DNA from: Serratia symbiotica
GTDB lineage: Bacteria; Pseudomonadota; Gammaproteobacteria; Enterobacterales; Enterobacteriaceae
Assembly (NCBI GenBank): GCA_900016775.1
Contig: LN890288.1
Span: 558,001-622,000, forward strand
DNA length: 64,000 bases
Direction: 5' to 3'
The notes under the pieces were generated by a model, which saw nothing but the letters and a program-made list of their open reading frames with translations, had not been told where the DNA came from and made no database searches. Positions 49,053 to 60,587 of this stretch are shown here, piece after piece; the stretch's first letter is position 1, and each line of letters starts with the position of its first letter. A program made the translations under genes and the position numbers.

Positions 49053-51872
49053 TTATTTATTTTTAGTCTTAATTAAACTATTTAATAATAAAGTTTTACT
49101 ATTAAATTTTAAAAAAAAATAATTATTAATAATTTTAAAAGGTATTTTATAACCATGAATATTAATATTATTTAAAATAATATAACCTAAAATTATAGAA
49201 TTTTTAAGAGTACCTTTTAAATATAAATTCATATTTAATATACCTATTGCTGTATTATTCTTTATAAATATAGGATTAATAATTGATAATGGCATATTAA
49301 TTATTCTAATATTACCATTAATATTAGAATTTTTATATATATCTATAATATGAATATAACCTAATGATTGATTATTATTATTAATATTTTTAATTAACCA
49401 TTTAATCTTTAAATCATAATTATTTAATTGAAAATTAAGAACTAATGTATCAAAATTAACTGAAAATATTACATTATTAATATAATGTATAATTTTTATA
49501 TTTTTACCTATTAATAATAATTTAATATTTGGTAATATATTATTTTTTTTCCAATTAATATTAATTTCTATATTAAATTTACCATATATTTGAATTTGCT
49601 TACCTAATATAGAATTAATTATTTTAAAATTAAAATAATTCAATACTAAATTAAATTTACTATTTTTATTTAAAATAACAGTTTTAATTAAACAAAATTT
49701 AACATTAGAATTATACCAACAATATGGAAAAATATTTATTTTTTTTATATTATAAAAATAATCTATAGAAACCTTATTAGTAAGATACCATACACCAATA
49801 GGTGTATAAAAATAAGTATTATTTAAATCTCCATGCCAATATTGATTTTTATAATTAAAATTACCTTGTAATTTTACTCGACCCAAAAATAATCCTTTAT
49901 TAATTATCAATTTTATTTTATGATGTAATTCATTACCATAAATATTTAAAATTAATAAATTAAATTTTAAAGTATAATATTTTAATTCTTTAATATATAT
50001 AATAAATTTACCATACATTTGATTTATATAAAAAAAATTACCATTAATATTAATTTGATTAATATTTAATATTTTCCATTTAAAATTATAAACTATTAAT
50101 TTTATTAAAAATTTTGGTTTATATAAATTACCACGTAATTGTAATGATCCTTTAATAATACCATTTAATTCTGATATAATATCATGAAGATAAGGAATAT
50201 TAATATTCATATCAAATTTTAAACTTTTTTTATTAAATTTACCTATTATATTAAATTCATTACATCCAATTTTTAAAATAAAAATTGGAATATTCCATTC
50301 TTGTAAACTATTACCATTTAATATTCCATATATTTTAATTTTAGTATTTTTTATATAACCATCTAATTTTAATATAGGTATTTGTAATTTCCAATGATTA
50401 TTATGAAATTTTCCATTAATAATTAATTTACCATTTAATTTTATTGGCCATTTTAACCATTGATTAATATTATTAATATTACAAAATGTTATTTCTGAAT
50501 TCCATGTAATACTTTTACTCCAATTTAATAATCCAATAATATCAATATTACCATGTAATAAATTTAAACGTAAACGTTTTAATTTAAAGAATTTATGATT
50601 ACCATTTCCATTAAATATTAAAATTATAGATGGAATATAGTTACCATTAATCTTTGCATAAAAAAATAATTTATAATTAGTTATTTTACCATAAAAATAT
50701 AAATGAAAATTATTAACTATATATTGTAATTTTTTATTAAAAAATAATTTTAATTCTTTAATATCTAATATTAACGTTAAAGGTATATTTATATTATTTA
50801 AATGTATCTTAAAATAAAATTTTATATCTAATAATCCAAAAGAATGAAATGTTATATTTAAAGTTTTATATAATTCTCCATTAACATTTATTATAATTTC
50901 TTGATTTTTTAATAAATTAAAATTTAATATACTTTTTATTGTAATATTTACTGGATATGTATCATCAAAAATAATATTTCCTTTTATAAAAAATAAATTT
51001 TTTGAGGATTCAATATTACAAGTATATAATTGAATTTTATTATTTTTTATTGTTCCTTGTAAAAATATTTTATTAATTGAAAAATTAATATCACTAATTA
51101 ATTGAAAATTTTCACCTTGAATTTCTTTAAAAATAACATTAAATGGTAAATAAATTTTTGATAAAAATATAAATAATGGTTTAGTTAATAATTGCAAATT
51201 TTCTTCTAATAATTTTTCTTCTGATATTATTATTTTTTTAATTATATTTTTTATTTGTAAATTAATTGTATAAAATATTTTAAATATTGGTGATATTTTT
51301 ATCCATTTTAAATTTCGATTGTTTTTTGGTAATGTAATTAATAATGATTTAATTTTAGTTGATATAAATGTTAATAAACGTTCTTTCCATAAAATTTTAC
51401 TTTGAAATTCAGCTAAAAAAATTTTACTTCCATTAATATTAATTTTAATATTATTTAATGTTATCATACGAAAAATAATTGGAAATGGTGTATTATAATA
51501 CATACTATATATATTAATTTTTTTCGATAATTGAGATAACGTTATATTTTTAATATAAAATTTTATATCTATATCATGTATAATTAAATTATTAAAACAT
51601 AATGAACCATATTTGAAACAAGATTTATCAACTGATAAATAAAATTGTTTAATAACAATAGTTATATTAGGTATTTGATATTTAATATCTTTTAATATTA
51701 AATTATTCCAATCACCACTAATATTAGAAATATGAAATCCTGGTATATAATGCACTGCAGAATTAATTAATATATGTAATCCACTTTTAGTACTTAAAAA
51801 AAAAGTAATAATACAAATTAATAATAAAAAAATACTTAAAAAACTAAGTAAAATTTTTTTTATTAAATTCAT
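49053..51872 (-). CDS. tamB: TamB-like AsmA-family protein, C-terminally truncated
   Basis: Inner-membrane-anchored periplasmic protein of the TamA-TamB system, implicated in outer-membrane protein assembly and phospholipid transport. 939 aa against about 1259 in E. coli. An N-terminal membrane anchor (residues ~5-27) precedes a long repetitive beta-rich body dominated by Ile, Asn and Lys. The segment MPLSIINPIFIKNNTAIGIL, followed by a GYIILNNINIHGY segment, aligns with E. coli TamB near residues 900-950, and the protein ends soon after. The C-terminal TamB/DUF490 domain that contacts TamA is therefore missing. It could be a functional shortened bridge or a decaying gene; the 939-codon open frame favours recent or current constraint. 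Confidence 0.85.
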   Translation of the reverse strand: MNLIKKILLSFLSIFLLLICIITFFLSTKSGLHILINSAVHYIPGFHISNISGDWNNLILKDIKYQIPNITIVIKQFYLSVDKSCFKYGSLCFNNLIIHDIDIKFYIKNITLSQLSKKINIYSMYYNTPFPIIFRMITLNNIKININGSKIFLAEFQSKILWKERLLTFISTKIKSLLITLPKNNRNLKWIKISPIFKIFYTINLQIKNIIKKIIISEEKLLEENLQLLTKPLFIFLSKIYLPFNVIFKEIQGENFQLISDINFSINKIFLQGTIKNNKIQLYTCNIESSKNLFFIKGNIIFDDTYPVNITIKSILNFNLLKNQEIIINVNGELYKTLNITFHSFGLLDIKFYFKIHLNNINIPLTLILDIKELKLFFNKKLQYIVNNFHLYFYGKITNYKLFFYAKINGNYIPSIILIFNGNGNHKFFKLKRLRLNLLHGNIDIIGLLNWSKSITWNSEITFCNINNINQWLKWPIKLNGKLIINGKFHNNHWKLQIPILKLDGYIKNTKIKIYGILNGNSLQEWNIPIFILKIGCNEFNIIGKFNKKSLKFDMNINIPYLHDIISELNGIIKGSLQLRGNLYKPKFLIKLIVYNFKWKILNINQININGNFFYINQMYGKFIIYIKELKYYTLKFNLLILNIYGNELHHKIKLIINKGLFLGRVKLQGNFNYKNQYWHGDLNNTYFYTPIGVWYLTNKVSIDYFYNIKKINIFPYCWYNSNVKFCLIKTVILNKNSKFNLVLNYFNFKIINSILGKQIQIYGKFNIEININWKKNNILPNIKLLLIGKNIKIIHYINNVIFSVNFDTLVLNFQLNNYDLKIKWLIKNINNNNQSLGYIHIIDIYKNSNINGNIRIINMPLSIINPIFIKNNTAIGILNMNLYLKGTLKNSIILGYIILNNINIHGYKIPFKIINNYFFLKFNSKTLLLNSLIKTKNK

Positions 51873-53762
51873 AATTCAGAACCTAAACTAATATAATATT
51901 GTATTTCATAAATTTTTTTATTATAAAAAGTTTATATATATAATTTTATGAAACCTATAAATATTTTCTCACATATACCTATATTAGGTTAATATTACTA
52001 TTTTTAATATTATAAATTACTTTACAAACATCTAAAAATATTTTCTTATACTATAAATTAATTATATTATATTGACATTATAATAAACTGATTAATTTTT
52101 TTTAAAATATTAAGTAATATATTTAAATTATCACCTCATAAAATTTTATAATACTGATAACTTAATATATTTTAATCTTTTCTAATATTAAAATATAAAT
52201 CCAAATATTATTTTATTTTATAAATTTAAAATTTATATTTAAACTGAAATAAATATTAAAAATATTAATAAAATAATATGAATTATTTTCTTATATTCAT
52301 ATTAAACTACTATATAATAAATATAATTAAATATTTATACAAAAATATTATATTCTAACTAATATTTTAAATATTACTTTAAATAAAGTTATTAAAATAT
52401 CAATTAATATTTATTACTTATTAATAATTTTAAAAAATTTCTATAAAATTATATTAAAATAATATATTTATTATTATTTTATATATAAATTATACCTTTA
52501 ATTTTATAACTATTTTTTAATTACTTAAATTAATTTTTATAACTAATCTTAGGATTTAGTATAATATTATTAATAAATATATAAATTATATAAAAAAATA
52601 TTTTTCTAATTATTTAATTCATTATAATATATATATTTTTTATTTTTTTTAAAATATTTCTATCTACAGTGCAGAAAATTAAATTAAAATTAATAAATAA
52701 TAAAATAATATTAATACTATTAAAATAGTAAATTTACACAAAAAATATAAAAAAATTTTTTACTGTAAAATAAAATAATTTTAATACTATAACTATTCTA
52801 CATAATATTATTAATCATTAAATTTTTTCTTATTTTAAATTAATATTTAATTAATTTATATTAAAAATTATCAAAAAAAACAATTTTATTTATTGTTTTA
52901 TATTATTAACTAATTTATTTATTTTATTTAAATATTTCATTCCAAAATATATTACTGTAATTAAAGTAAAAATTATTTCTATTTAAATTACTAATTTTAT
53001 ATATTTTTTAAATATAATTTTTAAATAAAATTAATAAATTTAATATTTAAATAATTTAAACTATCTATAACTTAAAAAAAAATCATATAATTTTAAATAA
53101 TGTTTATAAAATAATCACATCTAAAATATTCATAAAATATTATATAAACAAAATATAAACTTATTTATATTCTAAATTTTTAATATATAATAATCATATT
53201 AATAAAATTATTGAATATATAAATTATAAAAATTTATTAAATTATATTTTAAATAATTAAAAATTTAATTTTAAATAATAACAAAAATTTATTTAAAATT
53301 AATTATATCAAATACATTAATATTATCAAAAACCTTAAAAAATTTTAAAATTTTTAATAAATTTTTTATTATTTTTCATGAATATAATATAATTTTTAGA
53401 TTTATTATACTTAATAATATAATAAAAATATTAATAACATGTTTAATAAATTAAAAACAAAAAATAACAACTTATATTAAAAACTAATAATTAATATAAA
53501 ATAAAATATCAATTAAAAATATAATACATAAATACAATATTAATACTTAAACAATTATAAAAATATTAAAAAATTTATAATGTATATATATCATACAAAA
53601 TTCTTAAAATAATAATTATATTAAATATAATAATTATAAATTTATAATAATAAATATTACAAATCATAAAATTAATAAATTATTATAATATATTAATATT
53701 TAAAAATTTTATTATATAATTTTAAAAAATTAAATTAAATAATAAATAAATTATTAACAATT
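51873..53762. other. 1.9-kb gene-free gap where tamA would lie
   Basis: A/T-rich, no ORF, tRNA or rRNA signal. In E. coli tamA (577 aa, about 1.73 kb) lies immediately upstream of tamB; this gap has that place and nearly that size. No TamA residue pattern is recognisable by eye. Confidence 0.5.
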
Positions 53763-54833
53763 TTAGTTTAAATAATCTTTAAAAGCTTTAGAATAACGTT
53801 CTTCTATACCATTTTTAGTACTAAGTATCATCATAACTGGAATATTAAGTATATTTGCTAATTTCATACCACATTCCGGACCTAATACACTAAATCCAGT
53901 AGCTAAACCATCAGCTGTAATACAACTAGAATAAAGTACAGTAATTGATAATAAATTATTATCAATTGGCCAACCAGTATTAGGATTAATAGTATGCGAA
54001 AATCGTTTACCATTCTGATCAAAATAATTTCGATAATTTCCTGATGTAGCAATAGAAATTGTTCCTGGTTTAATAATTAATTGTGCTTGTTGTATTTTAG
54101 AATTAGGACGTTCAATAGCAATACGCCAAGGTTGTTGATTATTTTTAATACCACAAATACGAACTTCACCACCAATTTCTACTATATAATTTTTAATATT
54201 TTGTGAATTTAAATATTCAGAAATAACATCTACACTATAACCTTTAGCAATAGATGAAAGATCAATATATAATTCAGGAATACTCTTTATTAATGTATTC
54301 CCTATTACTGAAATTTTATCACTACCTACCCAAGAATGATATTTTTTTATTTCTAAAATATTTGGTATTTTAGATTTTCGTAATTCTGAACCAAATCCCC
54401 ATAAATTTACTAATTTTCCAATAGTTATATCAAATGCACCATTGGTAATTTTATAAATACGTAATGCTTCAGATATCACATAAGAAGTATCTGATGATAC
54501 TGGAAAAGGTGTATTTATTAACTGACTAGAATTAAAACGACTAATTTCAGAAGTGGTTAAATATGTAGACATTTGATTATTTATTTTTTCTAATTTCTTA
54601 CGAATTTCTATATTAATTTTTTTTATAGTAAAATTATTTTTTTTAGGTACATAATAAATAGAATATGAAGTACCCATAATTTTACCATTTAAATTTACTA
54701 GTTCTGTTTCAGAAAATAATAAATATAAAATTAAACAAAATATAATTATTTTTAAACAATATTTTATAAAAAATAAATTCACGTAAATATTAATATAATC
54801 CAAGACAATTTTAATTATATATTTTTTAAACAT
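53763..54833 (-). CDS. apbE: FAD:protein FMN transferase ApbE, without lipobox cysteine
   Basis: Transfers FMN from FAD to Thr/Ser of target proteins such as Nqr/Rnf subunits on the periplasmic side. 356 aa. After an N-terminal hydrophobic segment (residues ~25-41) comes NGKIMGTSYSI, then GAFDITIGKLVNLWGFG, the IDLSSIAKGYSVD segment, the ATSGNYRNYF segment, SHTINPNTGWP and the metal-binding ADGLATGFSVLGP. Enteric ApbE is a lipoprotein; here the equivalent of the lipobox reads LLFS-E, with Ser41 where Cys is expected, so it would be held by an uncleaved helix. No nqr or rnf genes lie in this window. Confidence 0.93.
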   Translation of the reverse strand: MFKKYIIKIVLDYINIYVNLFFIKYCLKIIIFCLILYLLFSETELVNLNGKIMGTSYSIYYVPKKNNFTIKKINIEIRKKLEKINNQMSTYLTTSEISRFNSSQLINTPFPVSSDTSYVISEALRIYKITNGAFDITIGKLVNLWGFGSELRKSKIPNILEIKKYHSWVGSDKISVIGNTLIKSIPELYIDLSSIAKGYSVDVISEYLNSQNIKNYIVEIGGEVRICGIKNNQQPWRIAIERPNSKIQQAQLIIKPGTISIATSGNYRNYFDQNGKRFSHTINPNTGWPIDNNLLSITVLYSSCITADGLATGFSVLGPECGMKLANILNIPVMMILSTKNGIEERYSKAFKDYLN

Positions 54834-55276
54834 AAATATAATAATTTATTTAACAAAATATAATAATTATTATTTATTAATGTAAAATTATTATAAATTA
54901 TGTTTTATATATATTAAATATTATTTTCATAAAAATACTAATATTTATATATACATATATATAAATATTTAATATATATTAATTATAAATATTTTATAAT
55001 ATTTTAAAATTATAACATATAGTAAATATTTTTATGTAATAATTTTATTAAATTTTAATATTTATAAAAATATTTTATATTAAAAATATTTTATTTAATA
55101 TATCCTATTTAAAGATATATTTTATAATATTAATATTATTTTATTTAATTTTTTATTAATTATAATAATTATAATAAAAATTGATAAATAAATTCAAAAT
55201 AACCAAATACAACCATATAAATTAATAAAAATTATTAATATATTAATTATTTATCCTAATTTAATTATAATATTAA
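54834..55276. other. Gene-free gap between aspS and apbE
   Basis: About 440 bp of A/T with no recognisable element. Confidence 0.4.
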
Positions 55277-57001
55277 TTAACTAATAAAATTTGGTGCGTT
55301 AGTCATAATACAAGATGCAGAAGTAGTCTTTGGAAAAGCAATAACATCTCTAATATTATCTGTTCCAGTCAACAACATAACTAAACGATCTAAACCAAAA
55401 GCTATACCAGCATGAGGAGGAGTTCCATATTTTAATGCATTCAATAAAAAACCAAATTGTTCTATTTGTTCATATTCATTTATTCCTAAAATATCAAATA
55501 CAATTTTTTGTATTTTGAAATTATTAATACGAGCAGAACCACTACCTATTTCATAACCATTAATAACCATATCATAAGAATCTGCAATAATATTAACTAA
55601 CATTTTATCATTTAATACTTCTAACATTGAAATATTACATGGTGCAGTAAATGGATGATGTATTGATATAAATCTACCATCAGTTTCTTTTTTAAACATA
55701 GGAAAATCTATTACCCATAATGGTGCCCAATGATTTAATTTAGTTAATTTTAAATCAAGACCTAATTTTAAACGTAATGCACCTAACGCTTCATTAATAA
55801 TTTTTAAATTATCAATCATAAAAAATAAAATATCTCCATTTTTTGCATTAGTACGTATTAAAATCATTTCTAATACCTCTAAAGTAATAAATTTAATAAT
55901 AGAACTTTTTATACCATTTAAACCTGCTGAACGATCATATACTTTTAACCAAAATAAATTTTTAGAACCATATGTATTAATAAATATTATATATTCATTA
56001 ATTACTTTATGTGTTAATTTTGGACTATTTGGAACACATAATCCTACAACTCGTATGTTAGTATCATTATAAAAAGTAGAAAACATTTTATAATTAATCT
56101 CTTTAAATACATCAGTAAGATCTATAAATTCTATTGGATTACGTAAATCTGGTTTATCAGAACCATAACGATACATAACTTCTTTAAAAGTCATAACTGG
56201 AAAAGATTCTAATTCAATTCCTACAATTTCAAACCAAATTATTCGTATTAATTTTTCCATTATTTTACGTATTTTAAATGTATTCATAAAAGAAATTTCA
56301 ATATCAATTTGAGTAAATTCTGGTTGACGATCAGAACGTAAATCTTCATCACGAAAACATTTCACTATTTGATAATAACGATCAAAACCAGATATCATTA
56401 ACAATTGTTTAAATAATTGAGGAGATTGTGGTAATGCATAAAATTTACCTTTATGAATACGACTAGATACTAAATAATCACGTGAACCTTTTTGCGTAAT
56501 TTTAGAAAGAATTGGAGTTTCAATATGAATAAAATTATTACTTTCCATAAAATGTCTAATTAAAATAGTAATTTTATCTCGAATTTTTAAACGATTTATC
56601 ATTTCTAAACGACGTAAATCTAAGTATCTATATTTTAAACGAGCTTCTTCATTATTAACTTGACTAAAATCAAGTGGTAAAGATTCAGAACTATTTATAA
56701 TTTTTAATTTATTAGAAAATATTTCTATTTCTCCTGTTATCATTTCTGTATTAATCTGATTATTAGGTCGAGCATATACAATACCTATAACTTGTATGCA
56801 AAATTCATTACGTAAATTAGATGCTTTATTAAAAAGTATTTTATTATCTGGACTAAATAATAATTGTATAATACCTGTACAATCTCGTATATCAATAAAA
56901 ATTAAACCACCAAAATCACGACGACGATTAACCCAACCACATAAAGTAACTTCTTTACCTATATAAGATGAATTTAATTTTCCACAATATTCAGTACGCA
57001 T
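55277..57001 (-). CDS. aspS: Aspartyl-tRNA synthetase
   Basis: Charges tRNA-Asp, whose gene is at 6494-6567. 574 aa (E. coli 590; the last 16 or so residues are absent). Order: anticodon-binding OB fold (1-~105), class II motif 1, motif 2 [20 protein letters not shown] near residue 217, the bacterial GAD insertion (~290-420), and motif 3 [13 protein letters not shown] near 529. One oddity: the flipping loop near residues 167-173, TPEGARD in E. coli, reads TQKGSRD, so Gln170 and Lys171 replace Pro170 and Glu171. The reading frame is otherwise intact and must be functional for viability. Confidence 0.97.
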   Translation of the reverse strand: MRTEYCGKLNSSYIGKEVTLCGWVNRRRDFGGLIFIDIRDCTGIIQLLFSPDNKILFNKASNLRNEFCIQVIGIVYARPNNQINTEMITGEIEIFSNKLKIINSSESLPLDFSQVNNEEARLKYRYLDLRRLEMINRLKIRDKITILIRHFMESNNFIHIETPILSKITQKGSRDYLVSSRIHKGKFYALPQSPQLFKQLLMISGFDRYYQIVKCFRDEDLRSDRQPEFTQIDIEISFMNTFKIRKIMEKLIRIIWFEIVGIELESFPVMTFKEVMYRYGSDKPDLRNPIEFIDLTDVFKEINYKMFSTFYNDTNIRVVGLCVPNSPKLTHKVINEYIIFINTYGSKNLFWLKVYDRSAGLNGIKSSIIKFITLEVLEMILIRTNAKNGDILFFMIDNLKIINEALGALRLKLGLDLKLTKLNHWAPLWVIDFPMFKKETDGRFISIHHPFTAPCNISMLEVLNDKMLVNIIADSYDMVINGYEIGSGSARINNFKIQKIVFDILGINEYEQIEQFGFLLNALKYGTPPHAGIAFGLDRLVMLLTGTDNIRDVIAFPKTTSASCIMTNAPNFIS

Positions 57002-57622
57002 ATTTTTTCCTTTTTTTATAAAAATTATTAAAAAATTATAATATAAATTTTAATAATAAATTTAAATAAATTTAATAAATATTCATATAATAAGAAAATT
57101 AAAATATAATTTATATTATAAATACAAAATTATATTAAATATTAATATTTAATATAATATAATAATAAATTTAAAATTTTATTGAATTTATTTAATTAAT
57201 AAACAATATTAATATATATTATTTATTATAATAATAAATAAAAAATCAATTTTATTTATAGATAATGAATTTTAATTTATATAAATAATTAAAATTATTT
57301 TTTGATTATATGAATAGAAAAATTTAATAAAAATATTTAAAAATTAATACATATCATTCAAATAAACATATAAATAATATTATTATACTATTTATACATA
57401 AATAAATAAAACTAGTTATAATAAACACATTAATATTATAAATATAATAATATAATTATTAACTATAACTTATTAACTTTATTAACATAATAATATAAAT
57501 TAATGAAATAATTTTAAATACTAATATTTTTTTTCATTAAAAAAAATAATAAAGAATATTTAAAAATAAATGGTGATAAAATATATAATGATTTTTATAC
57601 GAAATACCTAAAGCTTTACAAA

Positions 57623-57644
57623 ATTTCTATTGACTAATAGAAAT
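57623..57644. repeat. Hairpin in the 3.3-kb gap
   Basis: 9-bp perfect stem ATTTCTATT/AATAGAAAT with loop GACT, then AATTTTTATT on the plus strand. It resembles a weak terminator with no gene left in front of it. Confidence 0.4.
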
Positions 57645-58227
57645 AATTTTTATTATATTAAAAAAGTTATATAATATAAACTATATGATTTTAAGTTAAT
57701 ATAATTATTAAACATAACTATAGTTTTAATAATATATTTTATAAAAAAATACTTATAAATTAATTAATAGTTATCTAAACCATAATAAATTAAAAAAAAA
57801 CTATATTAATAATGAAGTATTAATAAATAATATAATATATTATAATTTTAATATTAAAATAATATTTTTAATATTAAAATTATTGTTAATATAAATGATA
57901 AAAATTATACAATATTAAATAAAATAAAAGTTCATGTTAAACTATTATATAATTCTTTTATTATTTCAAAAAAATATCACAAACATTAATTTAATTTCTA
58001 TTTAAATTAAACAAAATATAATGTAATTATTTTAATAATCTATTTACTAAATAAAGTAATTAATAAATATATAATTTCTATAATTATATATTATATAAAA
58101 AATTTTTAAGTATAAAATAAAATACTTTTAGTTTATAACATTAAATTATTTAAACTAATTAAAAATAATAAAAATATACTCTTTAATAATATTAACTATT
58201 AATTTCTAAAACCTAAAGGTGTACATC

Positions 58228-58246
58228 ACTATACTTTAAGTATAGT
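58228..58246. repeat. Dyad ACTATACTT-T-AAGTATAGT
   Basis: Perfect 9+1+9 palindrome inside the gene-free region, sharing the TATACTTTA core with the dyad upstream of plsC. Function unknown. Confidence 0.4.
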
Positions 58247-58866
58247 TAAATAAATAATTACTAAATTATTAATTTTTTAAAAGTTTATCAGACTTCCATT
58301 ATCCTTTTAAAATTATATTAAATTAACTATATAATATTTTTATTTCATAAAAAATATAAATATATTTATTATAAAATTATTAATATATATTATATCTATA
58401 TTTTATAAAAATCTAACTTTAAAATTATATCATGTATTAATATTAAAATATTTGTATATACTAAAATAAATAAATAATATTACTAAAATTTTTAATATAC
58501 TATATATTATTCTTATAAAACAAACACTAAACTATTTAATAATCTTATAATAATATAGTTATAAACTAATAAATATAATACAAAAAAATACAATCTAAAA
58601 TTACAAAAAAAAACAAATAATAAAAAATATAATTTTAAAAGTAAAATATATTAAAAATTAAATATTATTCATTTTATAATATTTTTATTAAATTATTTTT
58701 ATAAATAATGTTATAAATATAACTTTTTTAATTTTTTTTTAAAAGATAAATTTATTTTATTTTTTAAATAAATATTTTTATAATATAAAGAAATACTTAA
58801 ACCATGATTAAAATGATTTCTAAAATTAATTTTATTACTTATAGCTAATAATTTTATTTTTTTTAA

Positions 58867-58892
58867 ATATATATATATATATATATATATAT
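58867..58892. repeat. (AT)13 dinucleotide run
   Basis: Uninterrupted AT repeat of about 26 bp. Expected to be slippage-prone. Confidence 0.8.
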
Positions 58893-60287
58893 TCATTACT
58901 TTTATATTAACAAATATTTCTTATATTTAACTATTTTTAAGATCTAATATAACTTTAGATAATTATTATAAAAAAAATAAAAATTACTTTTAGATATTTA
59001 TTATTTAAAATTTTTTAATAAAAAAACTATTTTATATACTAAATTTTTTACCTATTAATTTTAATTAATAAGCAAAATTATTTTATAAAAAATAATTCTA
59101 AATTATTACAATATAAATTAGTAAATAATACTTTAATTTTACGATCTAATATAATATTAATACTCACTATTACTACATCAAATATTTAAATTTTAAACCT
59201 AGTAATAAAATTTTAAATATTTAATTAAAAATTAAACAATTAATTTTCATTTCTTTATATAATGTATAAACTATATCCATATTAAAAATTTAAAGAATAT
59301 TTTTTATATTAATAAATTCAAATAATGAATAAAAAAAATTTATTACAAGACGTAAAATATTAATTAATTTCATTAAAATACTTAAAAATATTAAAATAAT
59401 TATTAAATACTTTTCATTAAAATTTTTTAAAATATAAAAAATAAATAATCTTATATATTTATGTTAAAATATATAAATATAAAAATATTAAATTCTAATA
59501 TTTTTAAATAAAATTTTAAATATATTATAAAATATAATTTTAATATCATATCTAATAATATTTTTATTACTAATAAAAAATATTATTTATATATACTTTA
59601 AAAATAATTATTAAGATTTATTCTTTACTCTATTTCATAAAATTATTAAATTATTTTAATATTATTCTTATAAAAAATATTTAAAAATTAATGTAAAATT
59701 AATTTTAATAAATTATTATTATCTTATATATTAATAAATACTTTTATTTTTATATACCAAAATTTATTAAATTTAAATTATATACTAACAATAATAATTA
59801 AAATAAATTTTATTTGATCTAATATTAATAATAAAATTATATTATTTATTAAAATAATTTTAAAATTAAATATACCATTATTTTTTAATATAAAATATAT
59901 GTAATACTTAATTAAGAATTACATTCAAAAAAACATTAAATTAATCTAACTATTATTATAATAATGATAAATTAATAATTATAAATAATTTGTATTATAA
60001 ACCTTTTAAAATATAAAAAATAAAATATATTTTTATATTTTTAAAAAAATATATTAATAATTATATTTATACTTTTAAATTAATATACATATTATTAAAA
60101 TATATAATATGTTATTAATCTTTTATAAAAATTAATTTTAAAAATTAATTTTTATAAAAGATTTAAAAAAAATAAAAATAATTTTATTAAACATTATATA
60201 TATATTATTTCTTTTAAAAATTAATAAATTAATTTTAAAATTTATCTAACATATAAATAATTTAATTAATATAAATATTAATATAAT

Positions 60288-60533
60288 TTATATTCCCTTT
60301 TTTAATAAATAATAATAAGGAATTATATCAATTTTTTTATCTAATAAAGTATGTTCCATAAAATAACAAAAATTCGGAATATCATAAATTGTAGATGGAT
60401 CATCGGCAGTAATTAATACTATATCACCATTATTCATATTACGAATAATTTTACGTATCATCATAATTGGTTCTGGACATCTTAATCCTAATGTATTAAG
60501 ATTTTGATTTATATACATAGATAAATTATGCAT
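60288..60533 (-). CDS. tusA: Sulfur carrier protein TusA
   Basis: Accepts persulfide sulfur from IscS and passes it through TusBCD and TusE to MnmA for 2-thiouridine in tRNA. 81 aa as in E. coli. The reactive Cys19 sits in [14 protein letters not shown], and the C-terminal [18 protein letters not shown] matches the family. AAAGGA lies 8 nt before the ATG. It is 54 bp downstream of lysP. In E. coli tusA stands elsewhere, so this neighbourhood is rearranged. Confidence 0.95.
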   Translation of the reverse strand: MHNLSMYINQNLNTLGLRCPEPIMMIRKIIRNMNNGDIVLITADDPSTIYDIPNFCYFMEHTLLDKKIDIIPYYYLLKKGI

Positions 60534-60587
60534 ATATAATATTTCCTTTAATTTTATAAAAAATTTAATTTATTGATTAATTAATAT

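Larger units (their letters stand above)
57002..60287. other. 3.3-kb gene-free region between tusA and aspS
   Basis: The largest empty stretch of the window. It is A/T-dominated with no convincing ORF, tRNA or rRNA. Local features: a hairpin ATTTCTATT-GACT-AATAGAAAT at 57623-57644 followed by a T run, a dyad at 58228-58246, and an (AT)13 run at 58867-58892. Slightly G/C-richer patches near 57570-57640 and 58200-58320 may be remains of genes. Confidence 0.5.

Noticed and set aside
52074-52096. TTGACATTATAATAA in the gap upstream of tamB
   Set aside because: The TTGACA and TATAAT strings are adjacent without a 16-18 bp spacer, so they cannot form one promoter.
58711-58896. 61-codon minus-strand ORF in the 3.3-kb gap
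   Set aside because: It starts inside the (AT)n run, has no ribosome binding site, is low-complexity (Ile/Tyr/Lys/Asn) and matches no family I know.
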